A stretch of DNA of 64,000 nucleotides from Prevotellaceae bacterium UBA3627 (lineage in GTDB: Bacteria > Bacteroidota > Bacteroidia > Bacteroidales > Bacteroidaceae), in assembly GCA_002373375.1 (NCBI GenBank), contig DFLE01000015.1, positions 16,503-80,502 on the forward strand, written 5' to 3'. Both the position numbers and the translations under genes were made by a program. The notes below the pieces were generated by a model that had not been told where the DNA came from, made no database searches, and was given only the letters and a program-made list of their open reading frames with translations. Shown here in pieces: positions 51,255 through 60,663 of this stretch. The stretch's first letter is position 1. Each line of letters opens with the position of its first letter.

Positions 51255-53900
51255 ATGGTTATTAGCAAATCTTTATTGAAAAAACCACTAAGGGCAATGA
51301 TGCTCTTGGCGTTGCTTGTGTGCACATGTGGCATTCAGGCACAGTTTTATTCTGCTCCGGCTTTTCCTGGTGCAGAGGGTTTCGGTCGCTACACCACCGG
51401 TGGACGCGGTGGTAAGGTGATTCACGTCACCAATCTTAATGACTCCGGTACTGGTTCGCTGCGTGCTGCCATCAAGACCGACGGCGCGCGCATCATCGTG
51501 TTTGACGTGGCAGGAACAATAGCACTGCAGTCTGACCTTAAGATTGAGAAGGACAACTGCACCATTCTGGGACAGACAGCCCCGGGCACAGGCATCTGCC
51601 TGAGAAACTACACCCTGCACATCAATGCCAACAACGTTATTGTGCGTTTCATTCGCTGCCGCATGGGTGACACTGCCGGAAACGAGAATGACGCTATGTC
51701 GGCAAGTCACAAGACGGGCGGTTACAAGAAAAACATCATCATCGACCATTGTTCTGTGTCATGGTGCGTGGACGAGTGCGGATCCTTCTATGGCAACGAG
51801 AACTTTACCATGCAGTGGTGCATACTGTCTGAGTCGCTTACCAACTCCGTGCACGACAAGGGCAGTCATGGCTATGGCGGCATCTGGGGTGGCGACAATG
51901 CAGCCTTCCACCACAATCTGCTGGCACACCACAACTCTCGTAACCCGCGCTTTGACCATGGTTACCTGGCAGAGCATGCAGGCATAGTTGACTATATTAA
52001 TAATGTAGTATATAACTGGGGTGGCAACTCTACCTATGGTGGTGAGAACAAGAAAGGACTTCAGCCTAAGAAGTTCAACATGATAAACAACTACTACAAG
52101 CCGGGACCACGCACCATCAACGTGGCAAAGACGCAGAACAGATTGCTCAATCCTACAACAAAGTGCAGCAACTGTAACAGCAGCGACCAGTATGGCGTAG
52201 TGCCTGGTAAGTTCTACATCAACGGCAACAAGGTAAACGGCACTACCGTAAGTCTTACCACATCATCTACAAGCTGCAGCAACATCACCTTCGACTCAGG
52301 CTACAGCTTCACGTCGTTTGTAACAAACTGTTTGTCAAACAGCCGCTACAAGTCATCAGCCAATGACTTCGGTTCATATAACACCATCTCACTGCACTCT
52401 GCTGACAATGCTTTCACAAAGACTGTGCAGTATGCCGGTGCAAGCTATAAGAGAGACGCTATTGATACCCGCATTGCCAACGAGACAAAGAACGGTACAT
52501 ACACCTATACAGGCAGCAACGGTTCTACATACGGTCTCATTGACACTCAGGGCGACGTAGGTGGTTGGCCTACACTTAGCGGAACAAAGCAGACAGACTC
52601 TGACAATGACGGAATACCTGACGCATGGGAGACAGCGCACGGCCTGTCAAACTCAAAGGACAACTCGGCTACATATACCCTCGACTCTCGCGGTTACTAT
52701 ACCGACCTTGAGGTGTATGCTAACTATTTGGTGCAGGACATAACAAAGGCGGAGCGTGCAGATGCCTCTGCTACATTCACAGAGTACTATCCTCTTGATG
52801 CAGCATCTTCTTCATCATCTACCAGCACCACCACCATCTTCTCTCTGAAGAACAAGGCAACCTCTAATGTAAGCGTGGCAGCAGGCGGCGACCTCAACCT
52901 GTCTTCATACGCTACCATCTCTGGCGGTTCGGCATTGGTACACAACGGCCATGCGTCAACAGCTGCCAATATGGTAACTGCCAACGGCGTAACCACTCGC
53001 AACTCTGGCGGCTCTTATATAAAGATTACTTTGAGTTCTGCCCTGCAGGAGGGTGACGTGCTGACAACCACTGGCGACAATGGTGGTTACGTTGCTACGG
53101 CTTACACTAACAGCAGCAGTGACAACATAAGCAGCAATAAGTTCACTTTCACCTCTGCTTATAACGGTGTCAAGACCATCTACATCATGCGTGGTGCGTC
53201 AAAACCATACATTACTGGCATCACCATAACCCGCAAGGCTTCAAGCATAGAGTGGGACTTCAGCGAGTTTACGTCAACCGTTACGGCTTCGGGCAGCAAC
53301 TACACCACGTCATACAACGGACTGACACTGGTGGGCAACAGCAACTCTTCTTACACAAGTGACTACATCTCTGCGACGGCTGGCTTCCACATGAACGGCA
53401 CAAGTTCATCAACGAACCGCCATATCAAGTACACACCAAGTGAGAATGGTACGCTGACGGTGTATTATGTATCAAACAACAGCACCGCTACTGACCGCAT
53501 CACGGCTATCGGTACTAAGGTCACAACTGGCACATCGCTCTCTGTAGGTAGCAACGGCGTACTGGCATACGGCTATACCAATGGCTATACGGAGAAGTCT
53601 ATCAGCGCTTCGCTGACTGCCGGCACCACCTACTATGCTTACTTCGCTAACGGCGGACAGTCTATTAAGAAGCTGGTGTTCACACCAGGCAGCTCAAGCA
53701 ATGCGAAGGCGGTGTCTGTCATAGCGTTTGAGGAAGAAGAGGAAATGGAGGCTACTGCTGTAACTAATGTAGAGGTGGTACAGCCTGCCTTTGATGCTGA
53801 CGCTATATATACTCTTGACGGAAGGAAGGTGTCTGCAAATGGCGGTAAACTGCCAGCAGGTATTTACATAAAGAACAAGAAGAAGTTCCTTGTCAGGTAA
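51255..53900 (+). CDS. Pectate lyase (PL1 family), secreted, multidomain
   Basis: 881 aa. Signal peptide about 1-30. The catalytic beta-helix (about 35-400) shows PAFPGAEGFGRYTTGGRGGKV, the repeated IIIDHCSVSWCVDE and HHNLLAHHNSRNPRF motifs of PL1 pectate lyases, where Asp/Arg residues bind calcium and abstract the proton. A calcium-loop segment (TDSDNDGIPDAWE) follows, then two Ser/Thr-rich beta modules (about 530-850), an acidic run FEEEEEMEA and the tail YTLDGRKVSA...IYIKNKKKFLV. Cleaves homogalacturonan outside or at the surface of the cell. Works with the PL11 and GH35 enzymes. Confidence 0.9.
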   Translation: MVISKSLLKKPLRAMMLLALLVCTCGIQAQFYSAPAFPGAEGFGRYTTGGRGGKVIHVTNLNDSGTGSLRAAIKTDGARIIVFDVAGTIALQSDLKIEKDNCTILGQTAPGTGICLRNYTLHINANNVIVRFIRCRMGDTAGNENDAMSASHKTGGYKKNIIIDHCSVSWCVDECGSFYGNENFTMQWCILSESLTNSVHDKGSHGYGGIWGGDNAAFHHNLLAHHNSRNPRFDHGYLAEHAGIVDYINNVVYNWGGNSTYGGENKKGLQPKKFNMINNYYKPGPRTINVAKTQNRLLNPTTKCSNCNSSDQYGVVPGKFYINGNKVNGTTVSLTTSSTSCSNITFDSGYSFTSFVTNCLSNSRYKSSANDFGSYNTISLHSADNAFTKTVQYAGASYKRDAIDTRIANETKNGTYTYTGSNGSTYGLIDTQGDVGGWPTLSGTKQTDSDNDGIPDAWETAHGLSNSKDNSATYTLDSRGYYTDLEVYANYLVQDITKAERADASATFTEYYPLDAASSSSSTSTTTIFSLKNKATSNVSVAAGGDLNLSSYATISGGSALVHNGHASTAANMVTANGVTTRNSGGSYIKITLSSALQEGDVLTTTGDNGGYVATAYTNSSSDNISSNKFTFTSAYNGVKTIYIMRGASKPYITGITITRKASSIEWDFSEFTSTVTASGSNYTTSYNGLTLVGNSNSSYTSDYISATAGFHMNGTSSSTNRHIKYTPSENGTLTVYYVSNNSTATDRITAIGTKVTTGTSLSVGSNGVLAYGYTNGYTEKSISASLTAGTTYYAYFANGGQSIKKLVFTPGSSSNAKAVSVIAFEEEEEMEATAVTNVEVVQPAFDADAIYTLDGRKVSANGGKLPAGIYIKNKKKFLVR

Positions 53901-53923
53901 TATAAATTGACTGAATATAATAG

Positions 53924-53966
53924 AGCGACCGTCTGACACTTGTGCCGGACGGTCGCTTCTCTTTTT
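53924..53966 (+). terminator. Terminator after the PL1 gene
   Basis: AGCGACCGTC pairs perfectly with GACGGTCGCT (53924-53933 / 53948-53957), then TCTCTTTTT. Confidence 0.88.
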
Positions 53967-54003
53967 ATAGGTATTATGTTGTTGTGAAAATATGATGTGG
54001 TGT

Positions 54004-54035
54004 TTTGCTACTTACGATTTTTTCTATTATCTTTG
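54004..54035 (+). promoter_or_regulatory. alkD-like gene promoter
   Basis: TTTG (54004-54007), 20 nt, TATCTTTG (54028-54035); 31 bp before the start. Confidence 0.8.
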
Positions 54036-54066
54036 TATATGGAATGTGTCTATATGTTTAATGTAA

Positions 54067-54849
54067 ATGTTTTTAGAGTTGCGAAGCACAGAGATTATAT
54101 CATATATGGAGTCGCTGCATGATGAACAGCAGCGCAAGATACTGATGCGTTTCTTTAAGACTGCACCGGGAGAATACGGCGAGGGCGATATGTTCATCGG
54201 ACTGAAGGTGCCGCAGACGCGTGAGGTGGTGAAGGCAGTGGCTAAGGACATTGAGCTGAGTGAGGTGCCCGTGTTGCTCAAGAGCAAATGGCATGAGGTA
54301 AGGTTGTGTGGCCTGCTGGTACTCGTGGCAAAGTTTGAACGACTTGCCACAAGGCGGCTTGCTGATGATGCTGAGGCTATGAGACGACGCGATGAGATTG
54401 TGCAGATGTACCTGCAATATGCTGACCAGGCTAACAACTGGGACCTTGTTGATATGTCGGCGCCGAAGATTCTCGGTCACTGGCTTATGCTGCCGTCAGG
54501 GCTTGGCGGTCATGACTATAAGCAACGGTTGCTTGACGAACTTGCCGACAGCACCAATCTGTGGCGGCAGCGCATCAGTATGGTGTGCACATGGAAGACC
54601 ATGCAGATGGGCGACTATGAGTGGTGCCTGCGCTATGCAAGGAAACATCTGCATCATCCACATGACTTGATGCACAAGGCGGTGGGGTGGATGCTCCGAG
54701 AGTTGGGCAAGCGCATAAGCATGGATATGCTCCGCGACTTCCTTGAGGAGCATGTGCGCGAGATGCACAGCGTTACGCTCAGCTATGCTACGGAGAAGAT
54801 GGACCCTACGGAGCGTCTTATGTGGAGAGAGTGCAGGAAACAGCCCTGA
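54067..54849 (+). CDS. AlkD-like DNA alkylation repair protein (HEAT-repeat glycosylase)
   Basis: 260 aa, all-helical HEAT-like fold. The family blocks are visible: MFIGLKVPQTREVVK, WHEVRLCGLLVLV, NNWDLVDMSAPKILG (containing the Trp-Asp pair that contacts DNA in AlkD) and WRQRISMVCTWK. It would remove N3- or N7-alkylated purines. Monocistronic. The family also includes members without glycosylase activity. Confidence 0.85.
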   Translation: MFLELRSTEIISYMESLHDEQQRKILMRFFKTAPGEYGEGDMFIGLKVPQTREVVKAVAKDIELSEVPVLLKSKWHEVRLCGLLVLVAKFERLATRRLADDAEAMRRRDEIVQMYLQYADQANNWDLVDMSAPKILGHWLMLPSGLGGHDYKQRLLDELADSTNLWRQRISMVCTWKTMQMGDYEWCLRYARKHLHHPHDLMHKAVGWMLRELGKRISMDMLRDFLEEHVREMHSVTLSYATEKMDPTERLMWRECRKQP

Positions 54850-54895
54850 CATGTTCGCCATATTGTTGGCATCAGAAAAGAAAAACGGCAAAACA

Positions 54896-54927
54896 CTTGC
54901 AAGTATTGGAAGTAAAGTGTAATTTTG
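54896..54927 (+). promoter_or_regulatory. Promoter of the 124-aa exported protein gene
   Basis: CTTG (54896-54899), 20 nt, TAATTTTG (54920-54927). Leader of about 120 nt. Confidence 0.55.
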
Positions 54928-55054
54928 CGGCAGATTTCAATGATATTAGCATATCAAGACAGTGTGATTAATGGGTAAAAAGCAGACGTTAGGCAAAACG
55001 TTAAATATTCATGAAACGACATAAACTTATTTTATTAATCAAACAAAAAACTCT

Positions 55055-55429
55055 ATGAGAAAAACGTTACTCTTACCCATGGCAATGCTCCTCTTTGGAG
55101 CCACGGCATCAGCCGCCCCGCTGACGGTGGAGCAGGACGGCGCTGCCAGCGCAAGCTATGAGCTGACCGACATCGGACGCATCGACCTGACGGACAACAC
55201 TAACGTGAGGGTCCTCGGCACTGACGGCACGGTGCTGCAGCAGGGACTGACGGCCGCCTCGCTGAAACTGAACTTCACCGACGACGTACCGACAGCCGTA
55301 GAGGCGGTCGCCGCCACCAAGACCGCCGCACCGCAGGCCAAGGCCGTCAAGCAGGTTATTGACGGACAGCTGGTAATCAAGACCGCCGACGGCACAGTGA
55401 TCAACACCGCAGGACAGCGGATTAAATGA
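55055..55429 (+). CDS. Small exported protein, GC-rich gene
   Basis: 124 aa with a clear signal peptide (MRKTLLLPMAMLLFGATASA). The mature part is Ala/Thr/Asp-rich (YELTDIGRIDL, LKLNFTD) and ends in VIKTADGTVINTAGQRIK, a shortened version of the C-terminal tail in other exported proteins of the window. The coding sequence is visibly more GC-rich than its neighbours, with an excess of GCC, GAC and CTG. Function unknown. Confidence 0.65.
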   Translation: MRKTLLLPMAMLLFGATASAAPLTVEQDGAASASYELTDIGRIDLTDNTNVRVLGTDGTVLQQGLTAASLKLNFTDDVPTAVEAVAATKTAAPQAKAVKQVIDGQLVIKTADGTVINTAGQRIK

Positions 55430-55448
55430 ACCCAACCTTCAACGACCA

Positions 55449-55645
55449 CAGATTAAACAGATTACAAGGATTACTTCTTTTGGACAACGGATTAAAACGG
55501 ATTACAATATAAATTCTTTAATTCTCAAATTCGTGAAAAAGAAGATTAAATCGGATTAAACAGATTAACTTCCCTTGTAAGCAACGACATTGTCGTTGCC
55601 CCCTGTGGTAAGAAAAAAACTCAAAAAAACAAGACAATACTTTCA
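55449..55645. repeat. GATTAAA-type direct repeats plus hairpin
   Basis: Three copies of a GGATTAAA(A)CRGATTA-like unit (about 55450-55465, 55489-55504, 55553-55567) are followed by a perfect hairpin GCAACGAC-ATT-GTCGTTGC (55581-55599). The element sits directly where the start of the following decayed gene should be. Confidence 0.65.
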
Positions 55646-55987
55646 ATGTTCGCCGCAGCCATGAGCATTACGGCGGCAGCGCAGACCGATATATGGTACT
55701 GGCAGGACGGCAAGGCCACAAAGGTAGAATCCGTCGACTCAATAACCTTCGTAGAGCCGCAGGCAGCGGCTCCGGTAACCACCCACGAGTACGTTGACCT
55801 CGGCCTTAGTGTCAAATGGTCCACGTGCAACGTAGGTGCGGAGAAGCCAGAGGTCACGGCACCGCCTGATTTATGTCCGGATGCTGTCAGCTGGCGGTCT
55901 GCGGATTATTCCTGCAGCACAGCCCTGACGGAAGATCCGTATGCGCGACTCCAGCCGAGCATGTTCAGGTCGCTGCTGGAGAAATAG
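55646..55987 (+). pseudogene. Decayed fragment of a FISUMP-type exported protein gene
   Basis: The frame translates to the N-terminal part of a paralogue of the opposite-strand gene at 55906-56718: DIWYWQDGKATKVESVDSITF here against DIWYWRDGEFYKGESVDSITF there, then VDLGLSVKWSTCNVGA against VDMGLSVKWAACNVGA. Similarity ends near position 55855, after which the frame runs into the inverted 3' end of the other gene. In frame upstream, a signal-peptide-like KKKTQKNKTILSMFAAAM exists without any start codon, so the true start appears lost. Best read as a remnant left by recombination between inverted paralogues. Confidence 0.7.
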
Positions 55988-56718
55988 AGAGCCACGCTAT
56001 ATTGGTTGTCATTCTCTGACAGGGAAGAAGTCCAGTAGATCAAATCGCTGTTTACGTTACGAGTCTGACCGTCATTTCTTCCTGCGGCAGGAAGGAAGAG
56101 ATGGGTGTCTTCAAGGGAGTATGAAGCGGCGAGCGTCACATCCTTGTCAAGGAAATGTCCTGTGGGATATTTTATCTTGCCTTTGTCAGCATTGTCCTTT
56201 GCCTTATACACTATGAAGCCGGCGGTGCCGTGACCGTCATAGTCGGTAGTCCATTGCCAGTAACATCCGCTGAGCAGTTCGCGCATCTCTGCCTTCGTAG
56301 GCATTCGCCATGCACCGCCCATGCGCATACGTGCGGCATCGTCGCAACCTTTCAGCCGCACAATGTTGTCAATGGTGCCGTTGGTCTCCAGTGTGCAGTA
56401 TTTTGTTATGGAACTCTCATTCGTCCCCCACTTGTATCTGTACCAATCGTATTTTTCCTTGGCTTCTGTCTCTCCCCATGCGTAGTACTCCCCCGTTTCC
56501 CATGTGGCAGATGCCCCCACGTTGCAGGCAGCCCATTTCACGCTCAGTCCCATGTCAACGGCGATATGTCCGTTGTCGCCAGGCTTTGTGAAGGTAATGC
56601 TGTCAACGCTCTCACCCTTGTAGAACTCTCCGTCGCGCCAGTACCATATATCCTGCTGGCCCATGGCGAAGGATGACAGCAGACACAATAAGACAGAGAG
56701 TATGATTTTTCCTTGCAT
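55906..56718 (-). CDS. Exported FISUMP/DUF1566-like protein
   Basis: 270 aa from ATG 56718 (MQGKIILSVLLCLLSSFAMGQ signal); an ATG at 56751 would overlap nhaC and is less likely. The mature domain has the MGLSVKWAACNVGA, YYAWGET, WRMPTKAEMRELL, FLPAAGRND and YWTSS motifs of the 'major paralogous domain' fold found in secreted Bacteroidetes and Fibrobacter proteins. Last gene of the GH3-nhaC operon (13 bp after nhaC). Ligand unknown. Confidence 0.8.
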   Translation of the reverse strand: MQGKIILSVLLCLLSSFAMGQQDIWYWRDGEFYKGESVDSITFTKPGDNGHIAVDMGLSVKWAACNVGASATWETGEYYAWGETEAKEKYDWYRYKWGTNESSITKYCTLETNGTIDNIVRLKGCDDAARMRMGGAWRMPTKAEMRELLSGCYWQWTTDYDGHGTAGFIVYKAKDNADKGKIKYPTGHFLDKDVTLAASYSLEDTHLFLPAAGRNDGQTRNVNSDLIYWTSSLSENDNQYSVALYFSSSDLNMLGWSRAYGSSVRAVLQE

Positions 56719-56731
56719 AATTTGTATGTTG

Positions 56732-58192
56732 CTATTTAATTGTATTCTCATTTGTCTTTTGCGGCGTAGGAACGAAGCCTAAGGCTGCCACTATACAGCT
56801 CATCACAGGACTGATGAGGTTGAAGAAGCAGAATGGCAGATATACTATGGTAGGCACACCGAGCACCGTGCTCTGCGTCATGCCGCAGGCTGTCCATGGA
56901 ACCAATACGGAGGTTACCGTGGAGGAGTCTTCTGTGCTGCGGCTCAGCAGTTCGGGGCGATAGCCACGCCTCTCGTATTCCTCGCGGAAGATGGAGGCGT
57001 TCATGATGATCGAAAGGAACTGGTCGCCCATCACCATATTGAGCAGCAGACCTGAGCATACGGTTGACGTCACAAGGCTCACCGTGCTGTGTATGGCGCG
57101 TAGCAATATGCGCGTTAGACTCTTCAGCATCTGGCTGGTCACCATGCAACTGCCAAAACACATAGCACAAAGTATGAGCCATACGGTATTGAGCATACCT
57201 GCCATGCCGCGCGTGGATACAAGGTTGTTAATTTCTGCTACACCTGTATCTATGTTCGTAGATGTATAGCAGGTGGTCATGATGCCGCTGAGCAGACTGC
57301 TTGCCGTGACTTCGCTGCCGCCTCCAATGCCTGCAACCAGCGACGACTGCGTAAATAAGGCACACAGGCACGCAAAGCATGATGACAGTATGAGCGTCAG
57401 CATTGACGATACTTTCTTATATATCAACACTGCGGTGAACAACGGCACGAGCATGGTCCACAGTGTTATGTTAAATGTGCCCGATAATCCTTCTGTATAT
57501 GTCGTTATCTCCATGTCTGTACCACTGAAGCCCAATCCTATAAATAGATACAGCAGCAGTGATATCGTAATGCTCGGCGCCGTTGTGTACATCATGTAGC
57601 GTATGTGCGAGAAGAGGTCTGCAGATGCCATCGAAGACGCAAGTACGGTAGTGTCTGACATAGGAGACATCTTATCGCCGAAATATGCGCCGGATATTAT
57701 CGCACCGGCACTGAGAGCTTCTGGTATGCCTAGTGCGTTGCCTATGCCGAGCAGTGCTATACCGATGGTGGCAATGGTGGTCCACGACGTACCCGTCATA
57801 ACTGATATGAGCGCCGATATGATACAGGCGCATGGCAGGAAGAACGTCGGCGACATAAACTGTACGCCATAATATATAAAGGTAGGCACCACACCGCTTA
57901 CCATCCATGTGCTCGACATAACACCTATCATCAGCAGTATGAGTATGGATATGGCGGCATCGCCAACAGTCTTCTTTATTCCTTCCTCAAACGTCTCCCA
58001 TGGTGTGTGGCACCATAGCATGGAGATAGCCACGCATACCGACGATGCAACTATGAGTGCCAGTTGGCTGGCACCACTCAGTGCATCGTCTGGCATATAT
58101 ATCAATACGATTATTATGAGTGCCACAAGTGTTATGAGTGGCATTGCCGACAGCCACAGAGGTGGCAGATTCTTCGTATCGTCTATGCGCAT
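56732..58192 (-). CDS. nhaC: Na+/H+ antiporter NhaC family
   Basis: 486 aa, about eleven membrane helices. Family blocks: GTSWTTIATIGIALLGIG, GAIISGAYFGDKMSPMSDTT and VPWTACGMTQSTVLGV. Moves sodium out in exchange for protons; relatives also exchange malate/lactate. Starts 12 bp after the NagZ-M15 gene in the same operon. Confidence 0.9.
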   Translation of the reverse strand: MRIDDTKNLPPLWLSAMPLITLVALIIIVLIYMPDDALSGASQLALIVASSVCVAISMLWCHTPWETFEEGIKKTVGDAAISILILLMIGVMSSTWMVSGVVPTFIYYGVQFMSPTFFLPCACIISALISVMTGTSWTTIATIGIALLGIGNALGIPEALSAGAIISGAYFGDKMSPMSDTTVLASSMASADLFSHIRYMMYTTAPSITISLLLYLFIGLGFSGTDMEITTYTEGLSGTFNITLWTMLVPLFTAVLIYKKVSSMLTLILSSCFACLCALFTQSSLVAGIGGGSEVTASSLLSGIMTTCYTSTNIDTGVAEINNLVSTRGMAGMLNTVWLILCAMCFGSCMVTSQMLKSLTRILLRAIHSTVSLVTSTVCSGLLLNMVMGDQFLSIIMNASIFREEYERRGYRPELLSRSTEDSSTVTSVLVPWTACGMTQSTVLGVPTIVYLPFCFFNLISPVMSCIVAALGFVPTPQKTNENTIK

Positions 58193-58204
58193 ATCTACGT
58201 CTTA

Positions 58205-60067
58205 TTAGTCTTTTTCTATATATTCAAAGTGCTGGTAGTCCTTGCATGAGGTCCAGCTGCCGCCCCACTCGAAGCCTGCCTCGGTGAACAGTTTGTAGCA
58301 GAGGTCCTGCTCGTCTATCTTGTATGGGAAATTCCATGTGCGGTCGCAGAACTTAGTTGCTGTGGCTGGCTGCACATAGCGCGTGCCGTCGGTGCGATCC
58401 TTATAGTAAGGGTTGTATAATGTGTTCACGTCAATGGCAAGTCCGCGGGCATGCTTTGAGAGTGTGGCGCTGCCAGATATCGTGCGGTAGCAGAAGCTGG
58501 ATGTGTTGTTGTCGCGCATCTGCAGCTCGTCGTCTGCATTGTAAACGTCAGGCAGAACCATTCGCTGTATTGGATACTTGGCGTCATAGAGCTGGCGGAA
58601 GATATTGACTACCACGTCGGCTATCTGCTTGTTCACTACCATCTCACCGATGTGAATCTTGTGGTCGTAGTCCCAGTGCAGTGTGCGTATGTGGCGCAGG
58701 TCATCGCGCTGTATGTATGGGTTTTCCTGGTATGTCTTGCCCTGCATGCGCTCCCATACTTCATCAGGTATCGGCTCGGCGGCAAAACACTTGTCAATGC
58801 CTCCGTATGCCTGTATCGCCTCATTGCTTACAGTTTCGCCCGCCTTCCACTCTTTGAGCGGCGTGGGGTCTGCGCTGGCGGTGGTTGACAGCATACTGCG
58901 CTTCATCTTTAGTATGCGGCGTACGCTCTCGTTGATTCTCTCTTCGCTTATCTCGCCTGTATATACGGCTTTTACCACTGCGTCAAACGCCTCGCGGAAG
59001 TCCATAGGGTTGAGAATGATGTCGAGTCCGGCCTTGATGCCAAGCTTAACGGCCTCGGTGTTGTCCGGATATTGTTTGGTGATGGCTACCATCTCCATTG
59101 CGTCGGCAATGATTACGTTTTCATAGTCCATTTCCTCGCGCAGCTTGTCCTGTAGTATGACGCTTGACAGTGTGGCAGGTATGTCGGAGTCTGTCACGTT
59201 TGGCGCGGCTATATGGGCGGTCATAATCAGCTGGCAACCCCAACTGATGCCAGCCTTGAAAGGTATCATCTCGCAGTCGCGTATCTCCTCCCAAGTCTTC
59301 AGCGTCTGTGCGTAGCCGTAGTGAGTGTCTGCCTTAGTGTCACCATGTCCGGGGTAATGCTTAATACAACCCATGATACCTGCATCCTTCAATCCCTGCA
59401 GATAGCTCACTACCATTGGTGCTGCCACGTATGGTTCATCGCTGAAGGCACGTTTGCCTATTACTATGTTGTCAGGGTTAGTATTAACGTCTGCCACAGG
59501 GGCAAAGTCCACGTCAAAGCCATATTTCTTCAGGTAAGTACCGATGGTGTTGGCGGCGACGTATGCTTTCTCTGGGTCGCCAGTAATGCCGATGTCTCCC
59601 ATTGGACCGACATTGTCGATGTTGAAGTTCGTGTTGTTCGCTATGCGTGCCACACGACCGCCTTCCTCGTCAATGCAGAGCAAAGGCTGGCCTTTCAGTT
59701 GGTGTAGCTGACTGGTGAACTGCAGCAGCTGTGCCTCGTTGTCGATATTGTGGGCATAGAGTATGATGCCTCCCACGGGGTATTGTGCGTTCGCGTTTCT
59801 CATATTGTCGTTCACCTCCTGCATTTTCAGTTCAGCATATACCTTGCCTTCAGCGTCAGGGTCGAGCGACTCAGGGCGTACGTAGAACATCTGTCCTACC
59901 TTCTCGCGCAAGGTCATATTCCGCATTACAGCCTCTATTTCATCTGACGGCGATGTGGTAATGTCATCATCATCAGAGCAGGCGGTAAACAGACTCGTGC
60001 CGCAGATAAGGATGGCGGCATACATCCATAGTTTCATCTTAATCATTGTGCATATTTTGTTTTTCAT
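58205..60067 (-). CDS. Bifunctional lipoprotein: GH3 beta-N-acetylglucosaminidase (NagZ) + M15 peptidase
   Basis: 620 aa if ATG 60067 is used (60046 and 60037 are alternatives; ATG 60163 lies upstream of the promoter). Lipobox LFTAC (Cys30). Residues about 45-395 are a NagZ-type GH3 domain: IDEEGGRVARI, KHYPGHGDT with the catalytic Asp-His pair in ADTH (D247, H249), and nucleophile Asp in IIADAMEM (D322). Residues about 500-620 are an M15-type peptidase: zinc ligands in SKHARGLAIDVN (H539, D546) and YQHFEY (H613). The pair could release GlcNAc and cut the stem peptide of cell-wall fragments. First gene of the operon with nhaC. Confidence 0.88.
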   Translation of the reverse strand: MKNKICTMIKMKLWMYAAILICGTSLFTACSDDDDITTSPSDEIEAVMRNMTLREKVGQMFYVRPESLDPDAEGKVYAELKMQEVNDNMRNANAQYPVGGIILYAHNIDNEAQLLQFTSQLHQLKGQPLLCIDEEGGRVARIANNTNFNIDNVGPMGDIGITGDPEKAYVAANTIGTYLKKYGFDVDFAPVADVNTNPDNIVIGKRAFSDEPYVAAPMVVSYLQGLKDAGIMGCIKHYPGHGDTKADTHYGYAQTLKTWEEIRDCEMIPFKAGISWGCQLIMTAHIAAPNVTDSDIPATLSSVILQDKLREEMDYENVIIADAMEMVAITKQYPDNTEAVKLGIKAGLDIILNPMDFREAFDAVVKAVYTGEISEERINESVRRILKMKRSMLSTTASADPTPLKEWKAGETVSNEAIQAYGGIDKCFAAEPIPDEVWERMQGKTYQENPYIQRDDLRHIRTLHWDYDHKIHIGEMVVNKQIADVVVNIFRQLYDAKYPIQRMVLPDVYNADDELQMRDNNTSSFCYRTISGSATLSKHARGLAIDVNTLYNPYYKDRTDGTRYVQPATATKFCDRTWNFPYKIDEQDLCYKLFTEAGFEWGGSWTSCKDYQHFEYIEKD

Positions 60068-60093
60068 GTGTGTCTTGGTATGCATAAACTGTG

Positions 60094-60125
60094 CAAAAGT
60101 ACTCAAAAAAAAGCAAACAGACAAG
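60094..60125 (-). promoter_or_regulatory. Promoter of the NagZ-M15 operon
   Basis: Minus strand CTTG (60125-60122), 20 nt, TACTTTTG (60101-60094). Confidence 0.55.
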
Positions 60126-60236
60126 AAAATTACCCTTTGCTTAATAATTATAAGGTGAAACAAAAGAAAAATTGGAACGCTGTGAGGTCGTTTTGTGTTA
60201 TATAGGCAAAGAAAAAAACTCCATAATCCCCAAACC

Positions 60237-60268
60237 TTTGGTCTTATCAGATTTTTTCTTTAACTTTG
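60237..60268 (+). promoter_or_regulatory. Promoter of the structured leader
   Basis: TTTG (60237-60240), 20 nt, TAACTTTG (60261-60268): exact consensus. 395 bp before the start codon at 60664. Confidence 0.8.
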
Positions 60269-60273
60269 CATAA

Positions 60274-60655
60274 GAGTAATAATGTGAATATAATAATTAT
60301 AAACCCTTTAATACCTTATATAAAAAGAAACAGACAGTGAGATAGAAACTTTGTGCAGATGCACGCCGAGGACTTAATCCTCTTGATTATCAATAAAGGT
60401 GGGGCTGTTATTTCCCACTGTAACAAGAATTATTAACCCTGGCGTTGCTGCTCACAGCTTAACATATAATATACATGGACTAACAGTCCTTGTTCTCGCA
60501 TTTCGAAACCGCCAATTTCAAAAACAGTAGAGAACAAGCGATTAACAAGTTCACGTACCAGTATGGGGCGTGGACTGCTGACGCTTTTCTTACTGTGCGG
60601 TGCTTGGCGGTACCAGAAATGCAGAAAAGCTATAAAGCAGTTCCGCCTTTTTTTT
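60274..60655 (+). ncRNA. Structured leader or stand-alone RNA ending in a terminator
   Basis: About 380 nt with a series of hairpins: 60368-60382 (GAGGA/TCCTC), 60399-60418 (GTGGG/CCCAC), 60477-60489 (GGACT/AGTCC), and a 9-bp stem 60489-60497 / 60530-60538 (CTTGTTCTC / GAGAACAAG). It closes with a GGCGG/CCGCC hairpin (60606-60647) and eight T (60648-60655), just 8 nt before the ATG. Consistent with either an independent RNA or an attenuator-type leader for the downstream gene. No known family recognised. Confidence 0.55.
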
Positions 60656-60663
60656 ATACAATT

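Noticed and set aside
60490..60663. 58-codon N-terminal extension of the secreted protein
   Set aside because: Would be translated through the stem-loops and terminator; the signal peptide begins at 60664.
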